Source: Nitrosomonas sp. (lineage in GTDB: Bacteria > Pseudomonadota > Gammaproteobacteria > Burkholderiales > Nitrosomonadaceae). From it: a stretch of DNA of 42,282 bases. This document shows positions 22,841-35,801 of this stretch, piece by piece; within the stretch, counting starts at the first letter, position 1, and each line of letters begins with the position of its first letter. The stretch is from assembly GCA_021774195.1 (NCBI GenBank), contig JAJFJJ010000048.1, forward strand, positions 1 through 42,282, read 5' to 3'. A model generated the notes under the pieces. The model did no database searches. It was not told the origin of the DNA and worked only from the letters and a program-made list of their open reading frames with translations. Position numbers and translations under genes: made by a program.

Positions 22841-23992
22841 ATGCGTAACTGGTTACTTCCTGAATATATCGAAGATATATTACCTGCCGAAGCATTGCAT
22901 ATTGAAACGATGCGACGGCGAATTATCGATTTATTGTTTGTCCATGGTTATCAGCAGGTGACACCACCGATGTTGGAATATGTTGAGTCTTTATTGACCG
23001 GCAGTGGTAGTGACATGGATCTGCAAATGATTAAAGTCATTGATCAGATTAGTGGGCGGATGATGGGTTTGCGTGCTGACATGACACCGCAAGTCGCGCG
23101 TATTGATGCACATCTGTTAAATTGTGAAGGAATTACCCGCTTGTGTTATGCGCATAGTGTATTGCATAGCGTTCCTTCAAGCATTACGCAAACACGTGAA
23201 CCGTTTCAAATTGGTGCTGAATTATATGGTCATATTGGCCTGGAAAGTGATTTAGAAATTCAGAAGCTGATGCTGCAATGTCTGTCAATCGCTGGTGTTG
23301 ATGGTGTGCATCTTGATCTGGGTCATGTCGCTGTCTTTAACGCGATCGTAAAAGAAGCGTCTCTAGTGCCTGACGTTGAGACGCGGTTGTTTAATGCGTT
23401 GCAAGCAAAAGATGTGTCGACTCTACAAGAGCTTTGTAAAGGCCTGAACAAAGAAACGCGAGAAGCGTTGCTGTTATTGCCGGAGCTTTATGGTGATAAA
23501 AAAGTATTGGTTGAGGCACGTGATCGATTGCCCGATTCCCCTAAAATTAAAGTGGCATTGGACGAGCTTGACACAATCGGAGAAGAACTAAGCGAAACGG
23601 TGAATACAATTGCTTTTGATTTAGCCGACTTGCGTGGTTATCATTATCACACTGGTATAGTGTTTGCCGCCTATTCTCGTGGTTGTTCTAACGCGATTGC
23701 ATTCGGAGGGCGCTATGATGAGATTGGTAAAGCTTTTGGTCGCGCACGTCCGGCAACTGGTTTTAGTATGGATTTACGCGAGTTATCTAGGTTAGTTAAA
23801 ACTGCCAGCTATCCGAAAGGAATTACTGCACCTTATCAAGTCAATAATGAGGCATTGAACAAAAAGATTGCCGCGCTTCGAGAACATGGGGAAATCGTTA
23901 TTGTTGAGTTTCCTGGGCATGAAACGGTCACGTTGAGTTGTGATAGGAGACTGGTACAGTATGAAGAAAAATGGGTTGTTGAGGAAATTTAA
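22841..23992 (+). CDS. hisZ: ATP phosphoribosyltransferase regulatory subunit
   Basis: HisRS-like paralogue upstream of purA; WLLPEYIEDILPAEALHIETMRRRIIDLLFVHGYQQVTPPMLEY. Confidence 0.92.
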   Translation: MRNWLLPEYIEDILPAEALHIETMRRRIIDLLFVHGYQQVTPPMLEYVESLLTGSGSDMDLQMIKVIDQISGRMMGLRADMTPQVARIDAHLLNCEGITRLCYAHSVLHSVPSSITQTREPFQIGAELYGHIGLESDLEIQKLMLQCLSIAGVDGVHLDLGHVAVFNAIVKEASLVPDVETRLFNALQAKDVSTLQELCKGLNKETREALLLLPELYGDKKVLVEARDRLPDSPKIKVALDELDTIGEELSETVNTIAFDLADLRGYHYHTGIVFAAYSRGCSNAIAFGGRYDEIGKAFGRARPATGFSMDLRELSRLVKTASYPKGITAPYQVNNEALNKKIAALREHGEIVIVEFPGHETVTLSCDRRLVQYEEKWVVEEI

Positions 23993-24000
23993 CGGGTTGA

Positions 24001-25329
<1,329 letters not shown>

Positions 25330-25342
25330 TTTTTGACGGGTT

Positions 25343-25768
25343 GTGAGCACTCCTCGGGTTCTGGTTGTTAAGTGGAATGATTATTTAGAAACTTTGCGTG
25401 CCATTCGTGAAACGGTTTTTATCCAAGAGCAAAATGTTCCGGTAGAACTAGAATGGGATGAATATGATGAAACCAGTTGGCATGCGTTAGTATACAATGC
25501 TGTGGATGAGCCCGTAGGTACAGCACGCTTATTACTTGATGGCCATATAGGGCGTATGGCGGTGCTGAAAGAATGGCGTAGAAAAGGGTTTGGTAGCGTG
25601 CTATTGAGTAGGCTGCTCGAAGAAGCTCGGAAACATGGGTTAAGTTCCGTAAAACTTAACGCACAGGTATCAGCAGCACAGTTTTACCAGAAATTTGGTT
25701 TTGTGAAAATAGGTGAAACGTTTATTGAGGCAGGAATTCCACATATCGCAATGGTTATGAAATTGTAA
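25343..25768 (+). CDS. GNAT family N-acetyltransferase
   Basis: 141 aa; IRETVFIQEQNVPVELEWDEYD, GRMAVLKEWRRKGFGSVLLSRLLEEAR acetyl-CoA motif; GTG start. Confidence 0.88.
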   Translation: MSTPRVLVVKWNDYLETLRAIRETVFIQEQNVPVELEWDEYDETSWHALVYNAVDEPVGTARLLLDGHIGRMAVLKEWRRKGFGSVLLSRLLEEARKHGLSSVKLNAQVSAAQFYQKFGFVKIGETFIEAGIPHIAMVMKL

Positions 25769-25782
25769 TTTGCTTTTTTTAG

Positions 25783-26178
25783 CTATCTTTTTCCTTTTTC
25801 ATGCTGCCATTCTTGTGCGAGCAGGCCTGAAGTATCCTCCCAGCTTTGGGTGGCTTGCTTCATCGCAGTATTAGCTTCTTCTGATGCTTTTCTTGCGTCA
25901 GCTACGCTTTGTTCAGCTTTGATTAATTTTTGTTTAATTGATTCAGCTGATTTCTCCAATGCGGCTAGTTTTTTTGCTGCAATCTCAGCCTTTAACTGAG
26001 CTTGCATCATTTTGTCATAAGCAAAACTGGCTCGTTGTTGCAGATACTGAATTTTTTCTTCCGTCTCTGCTATGACAATTGGAGAAAGCAAACTTCCAAA
26101 TACAAATAACATAAGAAGCGTTGCAGCGAGAAGTTTTTTTTGGTTATTCAATACCTTGATTGTGAAGATAGTCTTCAT
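25783..26178 (-). CDS. Secreted/anchored coiled-coil protein of unknown function
   Basis: N-terminal hydrophobic segment [22 protein letters not shown] then Ala/Lys/Glu-rich heptad-like region; starts inside the 3' end of ybiT. Confidence 0.6.
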   Translation of the reverse strand: MKTIFTIKVLNNQKKLLAATLLMLFVFGSLLSPIVIAETEEKIQYLQQRASFAYDKMMQAQLKAEIAAKKLAALEKSAESIKQKLIKAEQSVADARKASEEANTAMKQATQSWEDTSGLLAQEWQHEKGKR

Positions 26179-27748
26179 AATAACCTTTGAAGTCGTTAAT
26201 GCCATCCGGTGTCATTTCAATGATTCGTGTTGCCAAAGACGAGACGAATTCTCTGTCATGAGAAATAAATATTAATGTGCCAGAATATTTTTCTAGCGCG
26301 CTGTTCAGTGACTCAATTGATTCCATATCCAGGTGGTTAGTGGGCTCGTCCATCAGCAAAACATTGGGTTTTGTTAGCAGCAGTTTGCCAAATAACATGC
26401 GGCCTTGTTCGCCACCGGATATCACTTTAACAGATTTTTTGACCTCATCGCCAGAAAATAGCAGCCGCCCGAGTGTGCTACGTATGGTTTGATCATCGTC
26501 ACCAGCCTGGCGCCACTGAGACATCCATTCTGTTAATGATATTTCATCGCTAAAGTCGGCAGCATGATCTTGTGGGTAATGGTCTGGTTGTGCTTTTTCC
26601 GCCCATTTTATTTCGCCGCTGTCGGGTATTAAGTTTCCGGCAATACAACGTAGCAGTGTTGTTTTACCAATGCCATTTGGGCCAATAATGGCAACTTTTT
26701 CACCGGCTTCTATGTCCAGACTGAAGTTCTCAAATAATGGTTTGTCTAATCCATCAAAAGTTTTGCTAACACGTTTAATTGATACGGCTAGGCGGTGTAG
26801 TTTCTTTTTGTCATCAAACTCAAAACGAATAAAAGGATACTGTCGACTGGAAGGTTTTACATCTTCCAGTTTGATTTTTTCAATCTGACGGGCACGGCTA
26901 GTCGCTTGTCTGGCTTTTGATGCGTTGGCGGAGAAGCGGCTAACAAAAGATTGCAAATCAGCAATTTGTGCTTTCTTTTTGGCATTATTTGCTAGCATGC
27001 GTTCACGTACTTGGGTGGATGCGGTCATATACTCATCATAATTTCCTGGATAAATGCGCAACTCACCATAATCCAGATCAGCCATATGAGTGCAGACACT
27101 ATTCAAGAAATGTCGATCATGAGAAATGATGATGATTGTATTTTTGCTGGCATTAATGATCCCTTCAAGCCACCTAATGGTATTAATGTCAAGGTTATTA
27201 GTTGGCTCGTCTAGTAACAAAATGTCTGGGTTGGAGAAAAGTGCTTGGGCAAGCAGGACCCTTAACTTGAAACCAGGTGCAATAGCATTCATTAGGCCGT
27301 TATGTTGATCGATTTGAATACCGACGCCGAGTAATAGTTGACTGGCACGTGCCTCAGCAGAGTAACCATCCAGTTCTGCAAATTCCGTTTCCAGTTCTGC
27401 CGCGTGTAGGTAATCTTCTTCAGTTGCTTCCGGGTTGGCATAAATGGCATCACGTTCTTCCTTGATGCGCCATAACTCATCATGACCCATCATCACGGTA
27501 TCAATGACCAGATAATCCTCAAATGCAAATTGATCCTGGCGTAACTTGCCGACGCGTTCTCCACTGTCAACACTGATATTGCCGGATGTGGGCTCAATGT
27601 CGTTCCCAAGAATTTTCATGAAGGTAGACTTGCCACATCCATTTGCGCCAATTAAGCCATAACGATTACCGTCGCCAAATTTTACTGAAACATTCTCGAA
27701 CAAGGGCTTAGCCCCAAATTGCATGGTGATATTGGCAGTTGTAATCAA
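26144..27748 (-). CDS. ybiT: ABC-F family ATPase (YbiT-like)
   Basis: Two ATPase domains ([40 protein letters not shown]), no TM segments, 534 aa. Confidence 0.93.
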   Translation of the reverse strand: MITTANITMQFGAKPLFENVSVKFGDGNRYGLIGANGCGKSTFMKILGNDIEPTSGNISVDSGERVGKLRQDQFAFEDYLVIDTVMMGHDELWRIKEERDAIYANPEATEEDYLHAAELETEFAELDGYSAEARASQLLLGVGIQIDQHNGLMNAIAPGFKLRVLLAQALFSNPDILLLDEPTNNLDINTIRWLEGIINASKNTIIIISHDRHFLNSVCTHMADLDYGELRIYPGNYDEYMTASTQVRERMLANNAKKKAQIADLQSFVSRFSANASKARQATSRARQIEKIKLEDVKPSSRQYPFIRFEFDDKKKLHRLAVSIKRVSKTFDGLDKPLFENFSLDIEAGEKVAIIGPNGIGKTTLLRCIAGNLIPDSGEIKWAEKAQPDHYPQDHAADFSDEISLTEWMSQWRQAGDDDQTIRSTLGRLLFSGDEVKKSVKVISGGEQGRMLFGKLLLTKPNVLLMDEPTNHLDMESIESLNSALEKYSGTLIFISHDREFVSSLATRIIEMTPDGINDFKGYYEDYLHNQGIE

Positions 27749-27902
27749 AGCTTTACCTAGTTGTGGGTGAGTAAAAAGGGGGGGTATTTTAAAGGTTTTT
27801 TACTTTAGATGCGAGTCGCAAAGTTGTGATGGAATCGGTTTCTAAGAAAAATTGTGTAAAATAACTCAATTAGCAAAATTGTAATGAACAAAGGGACAGA
27901 GG

Positions 27903-28313
27903 ATGCGTTTAGATTATTCGATCATTAGTTTTTTGAGATTGCTTGTAATTTGTTTTTTTGGCGCTTGGCTCGCTGTGTTTGCTGGGCAAAGCGTAGCACA
28001 AAAACAGAATAGTTGTAGTGGTTGTTTGTGTCCAGATGATCCGTGTAACTTGTGTCCGTTACCGCCAATGACAGATGTGCCACCGAGCCCTAATGAATCA
28101 GAGATGTGTGCAAGAATCCGTGAGAGAGTACCGCCAACTTCAGCTCAGCCTGGTTCAAATGAATATTTCCCTAGTTTAGATCGGTCAACAGCGGTTTGTA
28201 TCAGTGAAGGTGGGGATGTCATCAGAAATAGGCGACGGAGTGATGAGTTTCCGGCTCGTGTTTATTGTAAGCCACCTGCTGCAATGGTTAATCGATCAGG
28301 TAGTTCTAAATAG
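27903..28313 (+). CDS. Cys-rich exported protein of unknown function
   Basis: 136 aa; signal/TM segment then CSGCLCPDDPCNLCPLPP; plausible RBS gggacagagg. Confidence 0.6.
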   Translation: MRLDYSIISFLRLLVICFFGAWLAVFAGQSVAQKQNSCSGCLCPDDPCNLCPLPPMTDVPPSPNESEMCARIRERVPPTSAQPGSNEYFPSLDRSTAVCISEGGDVIRNRRRSDEFPARVYCKPPAAMVNRSGSSK

Positions 28314-28350
28314 CGGATCAGTGAATAGAGAGAGGGTATGAATATATCCC

Positions 28351-29340
28351 TTATTTGCAATTGTGACAGAAAAAACTAATTATTCTTTGTGGCAACCAAT
28401 TTAATTTGCCTGGAAAGGGGGGCAGCATGAACCCGGCATGGCCGCCTTCCTGAGGAAATTCTAATGTTACGGTCGACGAGACGTCTTGTGGTTCTGGTAG
28501 CGCAGATTCTGGCATGAATGGATCATTACGTGCGTTAATAACGAGTGTGGGCACATTGATATGTGCGAGCCATGGTTTGCTGCTTGATTTTTTCCAGTAG
28601 TCATTGGTGTTACGGAACCCATGTAATGGTGCAGTGACTAAATTATCAAATTGATAAATTGAAGTGCAGGTGGCAAGTGCTTGGGCATCAAATAGACCCG
28701 GGAATTGGCCTAATTTCTCTTGTGCTTTTACTTTCAATGAAGCTAAGAAATGGCGTGTATAAATACGATTAAACCCCGAGTCGAGTGCTGCACCAGCTGC
28801 CGCTAGATCTAATGGAACGGAAATTGCTGCGGCTCCTGCTAATATTTCGCTGGCTTTCTCACCTTGTTCGCCGAGCCATTTTAATAGTGCATTCCCACCC
28901 AGCGACACACCAATGGCATAAATTGGTTGATTGAACTTTTCCAGTGTTATGACACGGCCTAGCATCCAGTTGATTTCACTTGAGTCGCCTGCATGGTAAG
29001 CGCGTGGTAATCGATTGGGAACACCAGAGCAACCACGAAAATGGATAACAACACAACGCCAGCCTAATTTGTTGAGATTGTTGGCCATGCTGAGAACATA
29101 GTGGCTATCTGAACCACCTTCGAGTCCGTGAAAGAAAACGACTAACGGCGATTCATTAGACCCATCTATCCAATCGACGTCGACAAAGTCGCCATCGTCA
29201 AGTTCCCATCGTTCACGCCGGTAAACAGTGTGTAATTTTGGTTTAATCAAATAGGGGAAAATTGTTTGAGCGTTTCCTCCGGGTAACCATGCGGGTGCTG
29301 AATAAGGTGTTTGATGCGGAGGGATAAGATCTGTTTTCAT
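28351..29340 (-). CDS. Alpha/beta hydrolase (YheT family)
   Basis: PAWLPGGNAQTIFPYL...; VVFFHGLEGGSDSHY; GVSLGGNALLKWLGE nucleophile elbow. Confidence 0.92.
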   Translation of the reverse strand: MKTDLIPPHQTPYSAPAWLPGGNAQTIFPYLIKPKLHTVYRRERWELDDGDFVDVDWIDGSNESPLVVFFHGLEGGSDSHYVLSMANNLNKLGWRCVVIHFRGCSGVPNRLPRAYHAGDSSEINWMLGRVITLEKFNQPIYAIGVSLGGNALLKWLGEQGEKASEILAGAAAISVPLDLAAAGAALDSGFNRIYTRHFLASLKVKAQEKLGQFPGLFDAQALATCTSIYQFDNLVTAPLHGFRNTNDYWKKSSSKPWLAHINVPTLVINARNDPFMPESALPEPQDVSSTVTLEFPQEGGHAGFMLPPFPGKLNWLPQRIISFFCHNCK

Positions 29341-29562
29341 ATTATTTTTATCTATTTGTGCTGAAAATTAACTTAATAAACCATGATTTATAGAGGGATT
29401 TCTAGATGGTAAATTTAAAATAGTTTCATGTTAAGATGCCTGAGGGCGAATAATGATTTTCTTAAAGAATGCGATGTTATCGTATCTTTTGATGTTTTGT
29501 TAAATTTGATATTTAGGGTTAGGCGTTTTGGAGAGTAGACAGCTTAAAATTAGGAGTATATT

Positions 29563-31203
29563 TTGCTGGAAATAGCCTTGATTTCATTGATATTGATTAG
29601 TGTTGGACTATTAATTATATCTTTAAGATCTGTTTGGAGTATTTGTAGGGAACAAGGGACATTTGGGCCTGATTACGCATGGAAATGTTTAGGGTTTTTG
29701 ATAGCCCTATTTATCTTGGGTTACCTGGTTTATTTATCTTCATTGCTGGAATCAGAGATGCAAGTGATTGACTTTGTTGTTGTTTTCACTTTGTTTGCTG
29801 GAAGCTGCTTTGTTGTTGCAGTGATGCGTTTAAGTTTAATCAGTATCAAAGAAGTTAAGAAGAGTGATTTGCAAGTACAGCACCATGCATTACATGATGC
29901 GCTGACTAATTTGCCGAATAGAGTATTGCTGAATGAAGCTATGTCAAGGGCGATTGCGATTGCTAAAAGAAAGAATGGCTCGTTGGCCGTGATGTTAATG
30001 GATCTTAATAACTTTAAAGAAGTTAATGATACTTTGGGGCATTTTTCTGGCGACAAGCTGCTTCAGTGTGTCGCCCCAGTGCTAAAAAAATCGGTTCGAG
30101 AGATTGATACAGTCGCTCGTCTTGGCGGTGATGAATTTGCAGTCATTCTACCTGATGCAAATATTGATGATGCGAAGACAATTGCCTCCAGGATTATTTG
30201 TGCGATGGAACAGCCCTTTTTAGTCGACCAACATGAACTTAATGTCGGCATTAGTATTGGTATCTCCCAGTACCCCGATGATGGTGTAGATGGTGATTCA
30301 TTGTTGCAAAAGGCTGATGTTGCAATGTATATCGCAAAACACAATGATTCAGGTTTCTCAGTTTATGATATAAGTCGTGGTGAAAATTCATTGGCTAAGC
30401 GGGTCGTGCTTGAGAAGCTTCGTAGTGCAATTGCAGAAAATAAGTTGACGCTCCATTATCAACCGATTATTAATCTGCATACTGGTGGTCTTTATGCGCT
30501 CGAGGTATTGACCCGGTGGCATGATGATGAGCTTGGTGATATTCGCCCAGATGAGTTTATTCCTGTTGCCGAACAGTCGGGAAGTATTAAACAATTGTCT
30601 TTATGGGTGTTAGAAACAGCAATTAGGCAATTTATGAAATGGAAAGAATTTAATTTGAATTTTATCTTATCGATAAATCTTTCGGCTAAAGATATTCAAG
30701 ATGAAGGAATGTTTAATACGCTACGGCATTTATTATCTAAATATGAAATGAATCCCAGTCAATTGAATATTGAAATAATCGAAAGCAGTATGATGCTCGA
30801 TTCTAAACAGCCCAATCATTTAATTTCGGAATTAAATCAACTCGGTGTTTCGTTGTCAATAGATGATTTTGGCACGGGTTTTTCGCCGCTATCTTATTTA
30901 AAGAAACTGTCCACTCAAGCAATAAAAATAGATAAATCATTTGTTGTTGATATGTTGGATGACCATAGCGATGATGTGATTGTACGTTCAATTATTAATA
31001 TTGCACATAATTTGAACCAGGCTGTGGTGGCAGAAGGGATTGAAACTAGTGAGTGCTTGGAGAGATTAAAGGAGCTCAATTGTCGCTATGGGCAAGGCTA
31101 TTTTATTTGTCGGCCGTTACCAGTCAATCAGATTAATACTTGGCTAGAAGAGAATGGTATAAAAGACATGGCGATAGATGAGGAAGCAATCGTTGCTTCG
31201 TGA
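29563..31203 (+). CDS. GGDEF-EAL dual-domain protein with N-terminal TM region
   Basis: RLGGDEFAVIL with RxxD I-site upstream; EAL domain (EVL variant), DDFGTGFSPLSYL, VVAEGIET. TTG start with AGGAG SD. Confidence 0.92.
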   Translation: MLEIALISLILISVGLLIISLRSVWSICREQGTFGPDYAWKCLGFLIALFILGYLVYLSSLLESEMQVIDFVVVFTLFAGSCFVVAVMRLSLISIKEVKKSDLQVQHHALHDALTNLPNRVLLNEAMSRAIAIAKRKNGSLAVMLMDLNNFKEVNDTLGHFSGDKLLQCVAPVLKKSVREIDTVARLGGDEFAVILPDANIDDAKTIASRIICAMEQPFLVDQHELNVGISIGISQYPDDGVDGDSLLQKADVAMYIAKHNDSGFSVYDISRGENSLAKRVVLEKLRSAIAENKLTLHYQPIINLHTGGLYALEVLTRWHDDELGDIRPDEFIPVAEQSGSIKQLSLWVLETAIRQFMKWKEFNLNFILSINLSAKDIQDEGMFNTLRHLLSKYEMNPSQLNIEIIESSMMLDSKQPNHLISELNQLGVSLSIDDFGTGFSPLSYLKKLSTQAIKIDKSFVVDMLDDHSDDVIVRSIINIAHNLNQAVVAEGIETSECLERLKELNCRYGQGYFICRPLPVNQINTWLEENGIKDMAIDEEAIVAS

Positions 31204-31239
31204 AATACTTTAACAATACAACGATGGCAATAACCGAAT

Positions 31240-32103
31240 ATGTTACAAATATTTGTTAAGTTAGTTGTTACATTTTTTGTCGTTTATCTTGCGATTGTTT
31301 TATTGGTGTTCCTCACGCAGGCAAAGTTGATTTATTTTCCGCAGGTCTCTCGTGAGCTAGCCGTTACACCAGGGCAGATTGGTTTGGGTTTTGAGTCGGT
31401 TGAATTGACTACCGCTGATGAAGAAACCATACATGGCTGGTTTGTTCCTGTACCTGACGCGAGGGGGACAATATTATTTTTTCATGGCAACGCCGGAAAT
31501 ATTTCGCATCGAATGGATTATCTGCCGATGTTTCAACAATTGGGCTATCACCTGTTGATCATTGATTATCGGGGTTATGGCCAAAGTAGTGGCTCACCTT
31601 CAGAATTAGGTACTTACTTGGATGCGGAGGCTGCCTGGAACTATCTTGTCGAGGTAAAAGGGATTGCGCCATCAAGAGTGGTTGTTTATGGTGAGTCACT
31701 CGGCGGCCCTATTGCCGCATGGCTCTCTGCACGTGTAAACCCAGCTGGTTTAATATTGGCGTCAAGTTTCACATCGGTGCCTGATTTAGCTGAAACAATC
31801 TATCCTTTTCTGCCAGTGCGGTTAATGTCTCGTTTTAATTACGACACACGTGAATCGTTAGCATCTATTACTTCTCCGGTGTTGGTGATGCATAGTCCAC
31901 AGGATGAGATCGTACCTTTTGATCATGGGCAAGTTTTGTTTCAAGCAGCGTCTGAACCAAAGCAGTTTCTGACTTTGGAAGGAGGGCATAATTCAGGTTT
32001 TGTTTTTATGCGTGAAGAATGGGTTTTAGCATTAGATGAATTTCTAACTGCTTTGGAACATGAAAATGAAGTGTCCGTTAAGGAAATAGCTTTCCCGGGT
32101 TAA
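31240..32103 (+). CDS. Alpha/beta hydrolase, membrane-anchored
   Basis: N-terminal TM; LFFHGNAGNISHR, VVYGESLGGPIAAWLSAR. Confidence 0.88.
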   Translation: MLQIFVKLVVTFFVVYLAIVLLVFLTQAKLIYFPQVSRELAVTPGQIGLGFESVELTTADEETIHGWFVPVPDARGTILFFHGNAGNISHRMDYLPMFQQLGYHLLIIDYRGYGQSSGSPSELGTYLDAEAAWNYLVEVKGIAPSRVVVYGESLGGPIAAWLSARVNPAGLILASSFTSVPDLAETIYPFLPVRLMSRFNYDTRESLASITSPVLVMHSPQDEIVPFDHGQVLFQAASEPKQFLTLEGGHNSGFVFMREEWVLALDEFLTALEHENEVSVKEIAFPG

Positions 32104-33445
32104 GAATATTATTGGGGTCAAAGAGTTTTTTAATATCTTTCATTAGCTGCATGGTTGTTGGGTCAATCTCTTTGCTGACAAAGGCACGTTTTTCACTTCC
32201 GATACCATGTTCGCCAGACAGTGTTCCGTTAAGCTGGATAACCAAATCGAATATTTCATCTAAACATTTCTCTGCGCGTTTTACTTCTTCTGGGTTATCC
32301 GGGTTAATCAATAGATTGACATGGATATTGCCATTTCCCACATGACCAAAATTGACATTGGCAATTTGATAGCGCTGACTTAATTGTGTCAGTTTTGTTA
32401 AAAATTCAGGTAATGTGCTGACTGGAACGACGATATCCTCGTTGATTTTTTTTGGCGCTACTTCGCGTAATAACGGAGAAAGTGTTTTTCGCGCTTTCCA
32501 TAATGAGGCCGTGTCCTGCACTTGTTTCGCTTCAATGAGATCATTGTGTTGACAGGCTTTAAGGATAGTTGCAACAGCGTCCGGTATTTCCTTGGCCGTA
32601 CCATCAACTTCAATCATTAACATGGCTTTTGAGTCGGTGGGCAATAAGCCCGCATTATGACCACGGATCAGATTCAAAGCGCCAGAATCGAGAAATTCCA
32701 GTGCACTTGGCAGTTGAGGCTGTGACATAATCCGTACAATGGCTGAAGTACAGCTGGTTAAGTCTTTAAAGTGTGCGGTAATACCGGCTACAGTTTGTGG
32801 TAAAGCGGTTAGTTTTAAGGTGGCTTCTGTCACAATTGCTAATGTTCCTTCTGATCCAATAAGTAGACGCGTCAGATCATAGCCAACAACGCCTTTGGTC
32901 GTGTAACAGCCCGTTTTAATGATGTCCCCGGTGCCGGTGATCGCTTTTATTCCTAAAACGTGATCGCGTGTTGTGCCATATTTCACGGCGTGTGGGCCAC
33001 CAGCACTGGTGGCAATATTTCCTCCGATGGTACAGTAAGCGGCACTGGAAGGATCTGGTGGCCAGAAGAAACGATGTTGCTTGGCTGTGTCTTGTATCGT
33101 TTGGTTTAGCACACCAGGTTCGGTAACAATGACCCGATTGGCTGGGTCGACGGTAATGATTTTGGTCATGCGTTCGAGTGATAGAGCAATGCCGCCCTGT
33201 TCCGGTAGGCTGCCGCCTGCTGTGCCGGTTCCCCGGCCACGTGGTATTAATGGGATGTTATATTGATTGCATAGCTTGATGATGGATTGGATTTCTTCAA
33301 CAGTTAGTGGGAAAAGTACCGCATCAGGTGGGAAGATCTTGCGGCTGTTGTCATACGCATAGCTATAACAATCCACCGGATCGGTATAAAAGCGATCCGC
33401 TGGAAATTGTGTACATAGATCAGTAACGAGACTAGGTGGCAGCAC
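32078..33445 (-). CDS. FAD-linked oxidase, GlcD/D-lactate dehydrogenase type
   Basis: 455 aa; PRGRGTGTAGGSLPEQGGIALSLERM FAD-binding motif; C-terminal GTLSGEHGIGSEKR. Confidence 0.92.
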   Translation of the reverse strand: MLPPSLVTDLCTQFPADRFYTDPVDCYSYAYDNSRKIFPPDAVLFPLTVEEIQSIIKLCNQYNIPLIPRGRGTGTAGGSLPEQGGIALSLERMTKIITVDPANRVIVTEPGVLNQTIQDTAKQHRFFWPPDPSSAAYCTIGGNIATSAGGPHAVKYGTTRDHVLGIKAITGTGDIIKTGCYTTKGVVGYDLTRLLIGSEGTLAIVTEATLKLTALPQTVAGITAHFKDLTSCTSAIVRIMSQPQLPSALEFLDSGALNLIRGHNAGLLPTDSKAMLMIEVDGTAKEIPDAVATILKACQHNDLIEAKQVQDTASLWKARKTLSPLLREVAPKKINEDIVVPVSTLPEFLTKLTQLSQRYQIANVNFGHVGNGNIHVNLLINPDNPEEVKRAEKCLDEIFDLVIQLNGTLSGEHGIGSEKRAFVSKEIDPTTMQLMKDIKKLFDPNNILNPGKLFP

Positions 33446-33468
33446 GGGTTTCTCTGTGTTCAGAACGC

Positions 33469-34053
33469 TTAATTTAAATACTCGAATACCCGTACGACCT
33501 TGGCGACTCCGGGTGTTGATCTGGCAAGTTCTGCCGCATCATCCGCTTCTGCGCGCTTAACCATACCGAGTAAATAAACAATTTTGTTTTCCGTGACTAT
33601 TTTGATATGGTTGATCTGGAAACCACGCGCCCCGATGAAGCGCGTTTTAACTTTAGATGTAATTAATGTGTCGTTGCTGCGAGACGCCAATGAGCTTTTT
33701 TCGGAGACTTTAACTTCATTGATAATGTTGCGTACATTATCGACACTCATGACTAATTTTTCGGCTTCCTTAATGACGGCTTCATCAGGTGCTTCCCCAG
33801 TTAACAGCACATTTCGATTGAAGCTGGTGACGTTAATATGAACATGATCACCTAATTGTTGATTGATACGCCTAGCACTTCTCAGTTCGATGGATTCATC
33901 TTCTATAAATATGCCGCTGGTTCGTCTGTCTTCGGATATTACTGCGCCGGTACTTGCGCCTGCGCCAACACCAACTGCAACTAACGGAACACAACCGGTA
34001 ATCAATGGGAAAAGTAAAAAAAATGGCAGCCAGTTTTTAGTGTTAATTTGCAT
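33469..34053 (-). CDS. BON-domain lipoprotein (DolP/YraP-like)
   Basis: Lipobox LITGC; two BON-like domains (VHINVTSFNRNVLLTGEAPDEAV; IKIVTENKIVYLLGMVKRAEADDAAELA). Confidence 0.85.
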   Translation of the reverse strand: MQINTKNWLPFFLLFPLITGCVPLVAVGVGAGASTGAVISEDRRTSGIFIEDESIELRSARRINQQLGDHVHINVTSFNRNVLLTGEAPDEAVIKEAEKLVMSVDNVRNIINEVKVSEKSSLASRSNDTLITSKVKTRFIGARGFQINHIKIVTENKIVYLLGMVKRAEADDAAELARSTPGVAKVVRVFEYLN

Positions 34054-34288
34054 TTAATTTGCTCTCTAGAATTGGACAATCTTATTGCTGATAATACAGT
34101 AAAATAGCCCTATGACGAATATTGAATGATGACAAGAATGTGTTTTGGTCGATGGTTCGTATTTCAATGTAAAAGTTTACCCTTTATCGTTCATCTGGTA
34201 TGAATTTATTAATGATTGGCGCCTTAATATGGCATCAATTAATTTTGAATGAAAATTGATACGTATTGCCGAACGATTACAAAAGTAA

Positions 34289-35203
<915 letters not shown>

Positions 35204-35325
35204 ATATACTCAGCATTGGTTTTTAGAGGGGTAATGATCGTATGAACTTAATTAACCTCAAATAAATATAAAGCTAAAAAGTTTCTGTTAATTGAGTCGA
35301 CTGGGTGTAAGGCAAATTAAAGCGA

Positions 35326-35399
35326 TGGAGGCGGGGGTCGGAATCGAACCGGCGTAGACGGCTTTGCAGGCCGCTGCATAACCACTCTGCCACCCCGCC
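35326..35399 (-). tRNA. tRNA-Cys(GCA), CCA encoded
   Basis: Minus strand GGCGGGGTGGCAGAGTGGTTATGCAGCGGCCTGCAAAGCCGTCTACGCCGGTTCGATTCCGACCCCCGCCTCCA; anticodon GCA, T-loop GGTTCGATTCC. Confidence 0.95.
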
Positions 35400-35514
35400 A
35401 TTATCACATAAGACGCTAGTGAGTGAATCACGAGTTTGTGACGGGATTAAATATAAACACGTCCATTACCAGTGAAAGCTTTAAGTTTCAGATGAGTTGT
35501 TCAGTTAGGAAAAT

Positions 35515-35589
35515 TGGAGCGGGAAACGAGGCTCGAACTCGCGACCCCAACCTTGGCAAGGTTGTGCTCTACCACTGAGCTATTCCCGC
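35515..35589 (-). tRNA. tRNA-Gly(GCC), CCA encoded
   Basis: Minus strand GCGGGAATAGCTCAGTGGTAGAGCACAACCTTGCCAAGGTTGGGGTCGCGAGTTCGAGCCTCGTTTCCCGCTCCA; anticodon GCC. Confidence 0.95.
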
Positions 35590-35801
35590 AGTAAGAAGTC
35601 CCTATGCTACTCAAGACACTTCAGAAACAAAAGGGGGATTATAGTGATGCTGCCAGTTTTGTCAAGAATAGCGACGATTTTATTGGCATAAATCAAAAAT
35701 TTTTGTGTTATGAGGTAATGGAGCATGAGGCCATCATGCTAAATGGCATTGAAGTTCCAAGGTAATGTTACAGCAAATGCCTGCTAAATAAGTTCATTGG
35801 A

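Noticed and set aside
30390-30640. EAL domain reading EVL instead of EAL, considered as a degenerate phosphodiesterase
   Set aside because: EVL is a common active variant, and the DDFGTG and VVAEGIET motifs are intact, so no loss of function is implied.
35326-35589. tRNA genes as a classical integrase att site for the N-ATPase region
   Set aside because: The tRNA 3' ends point away from the operon, no direct repeat of a tRNA 3' end was noticed on the operon side and there is no integrase gene in the window.
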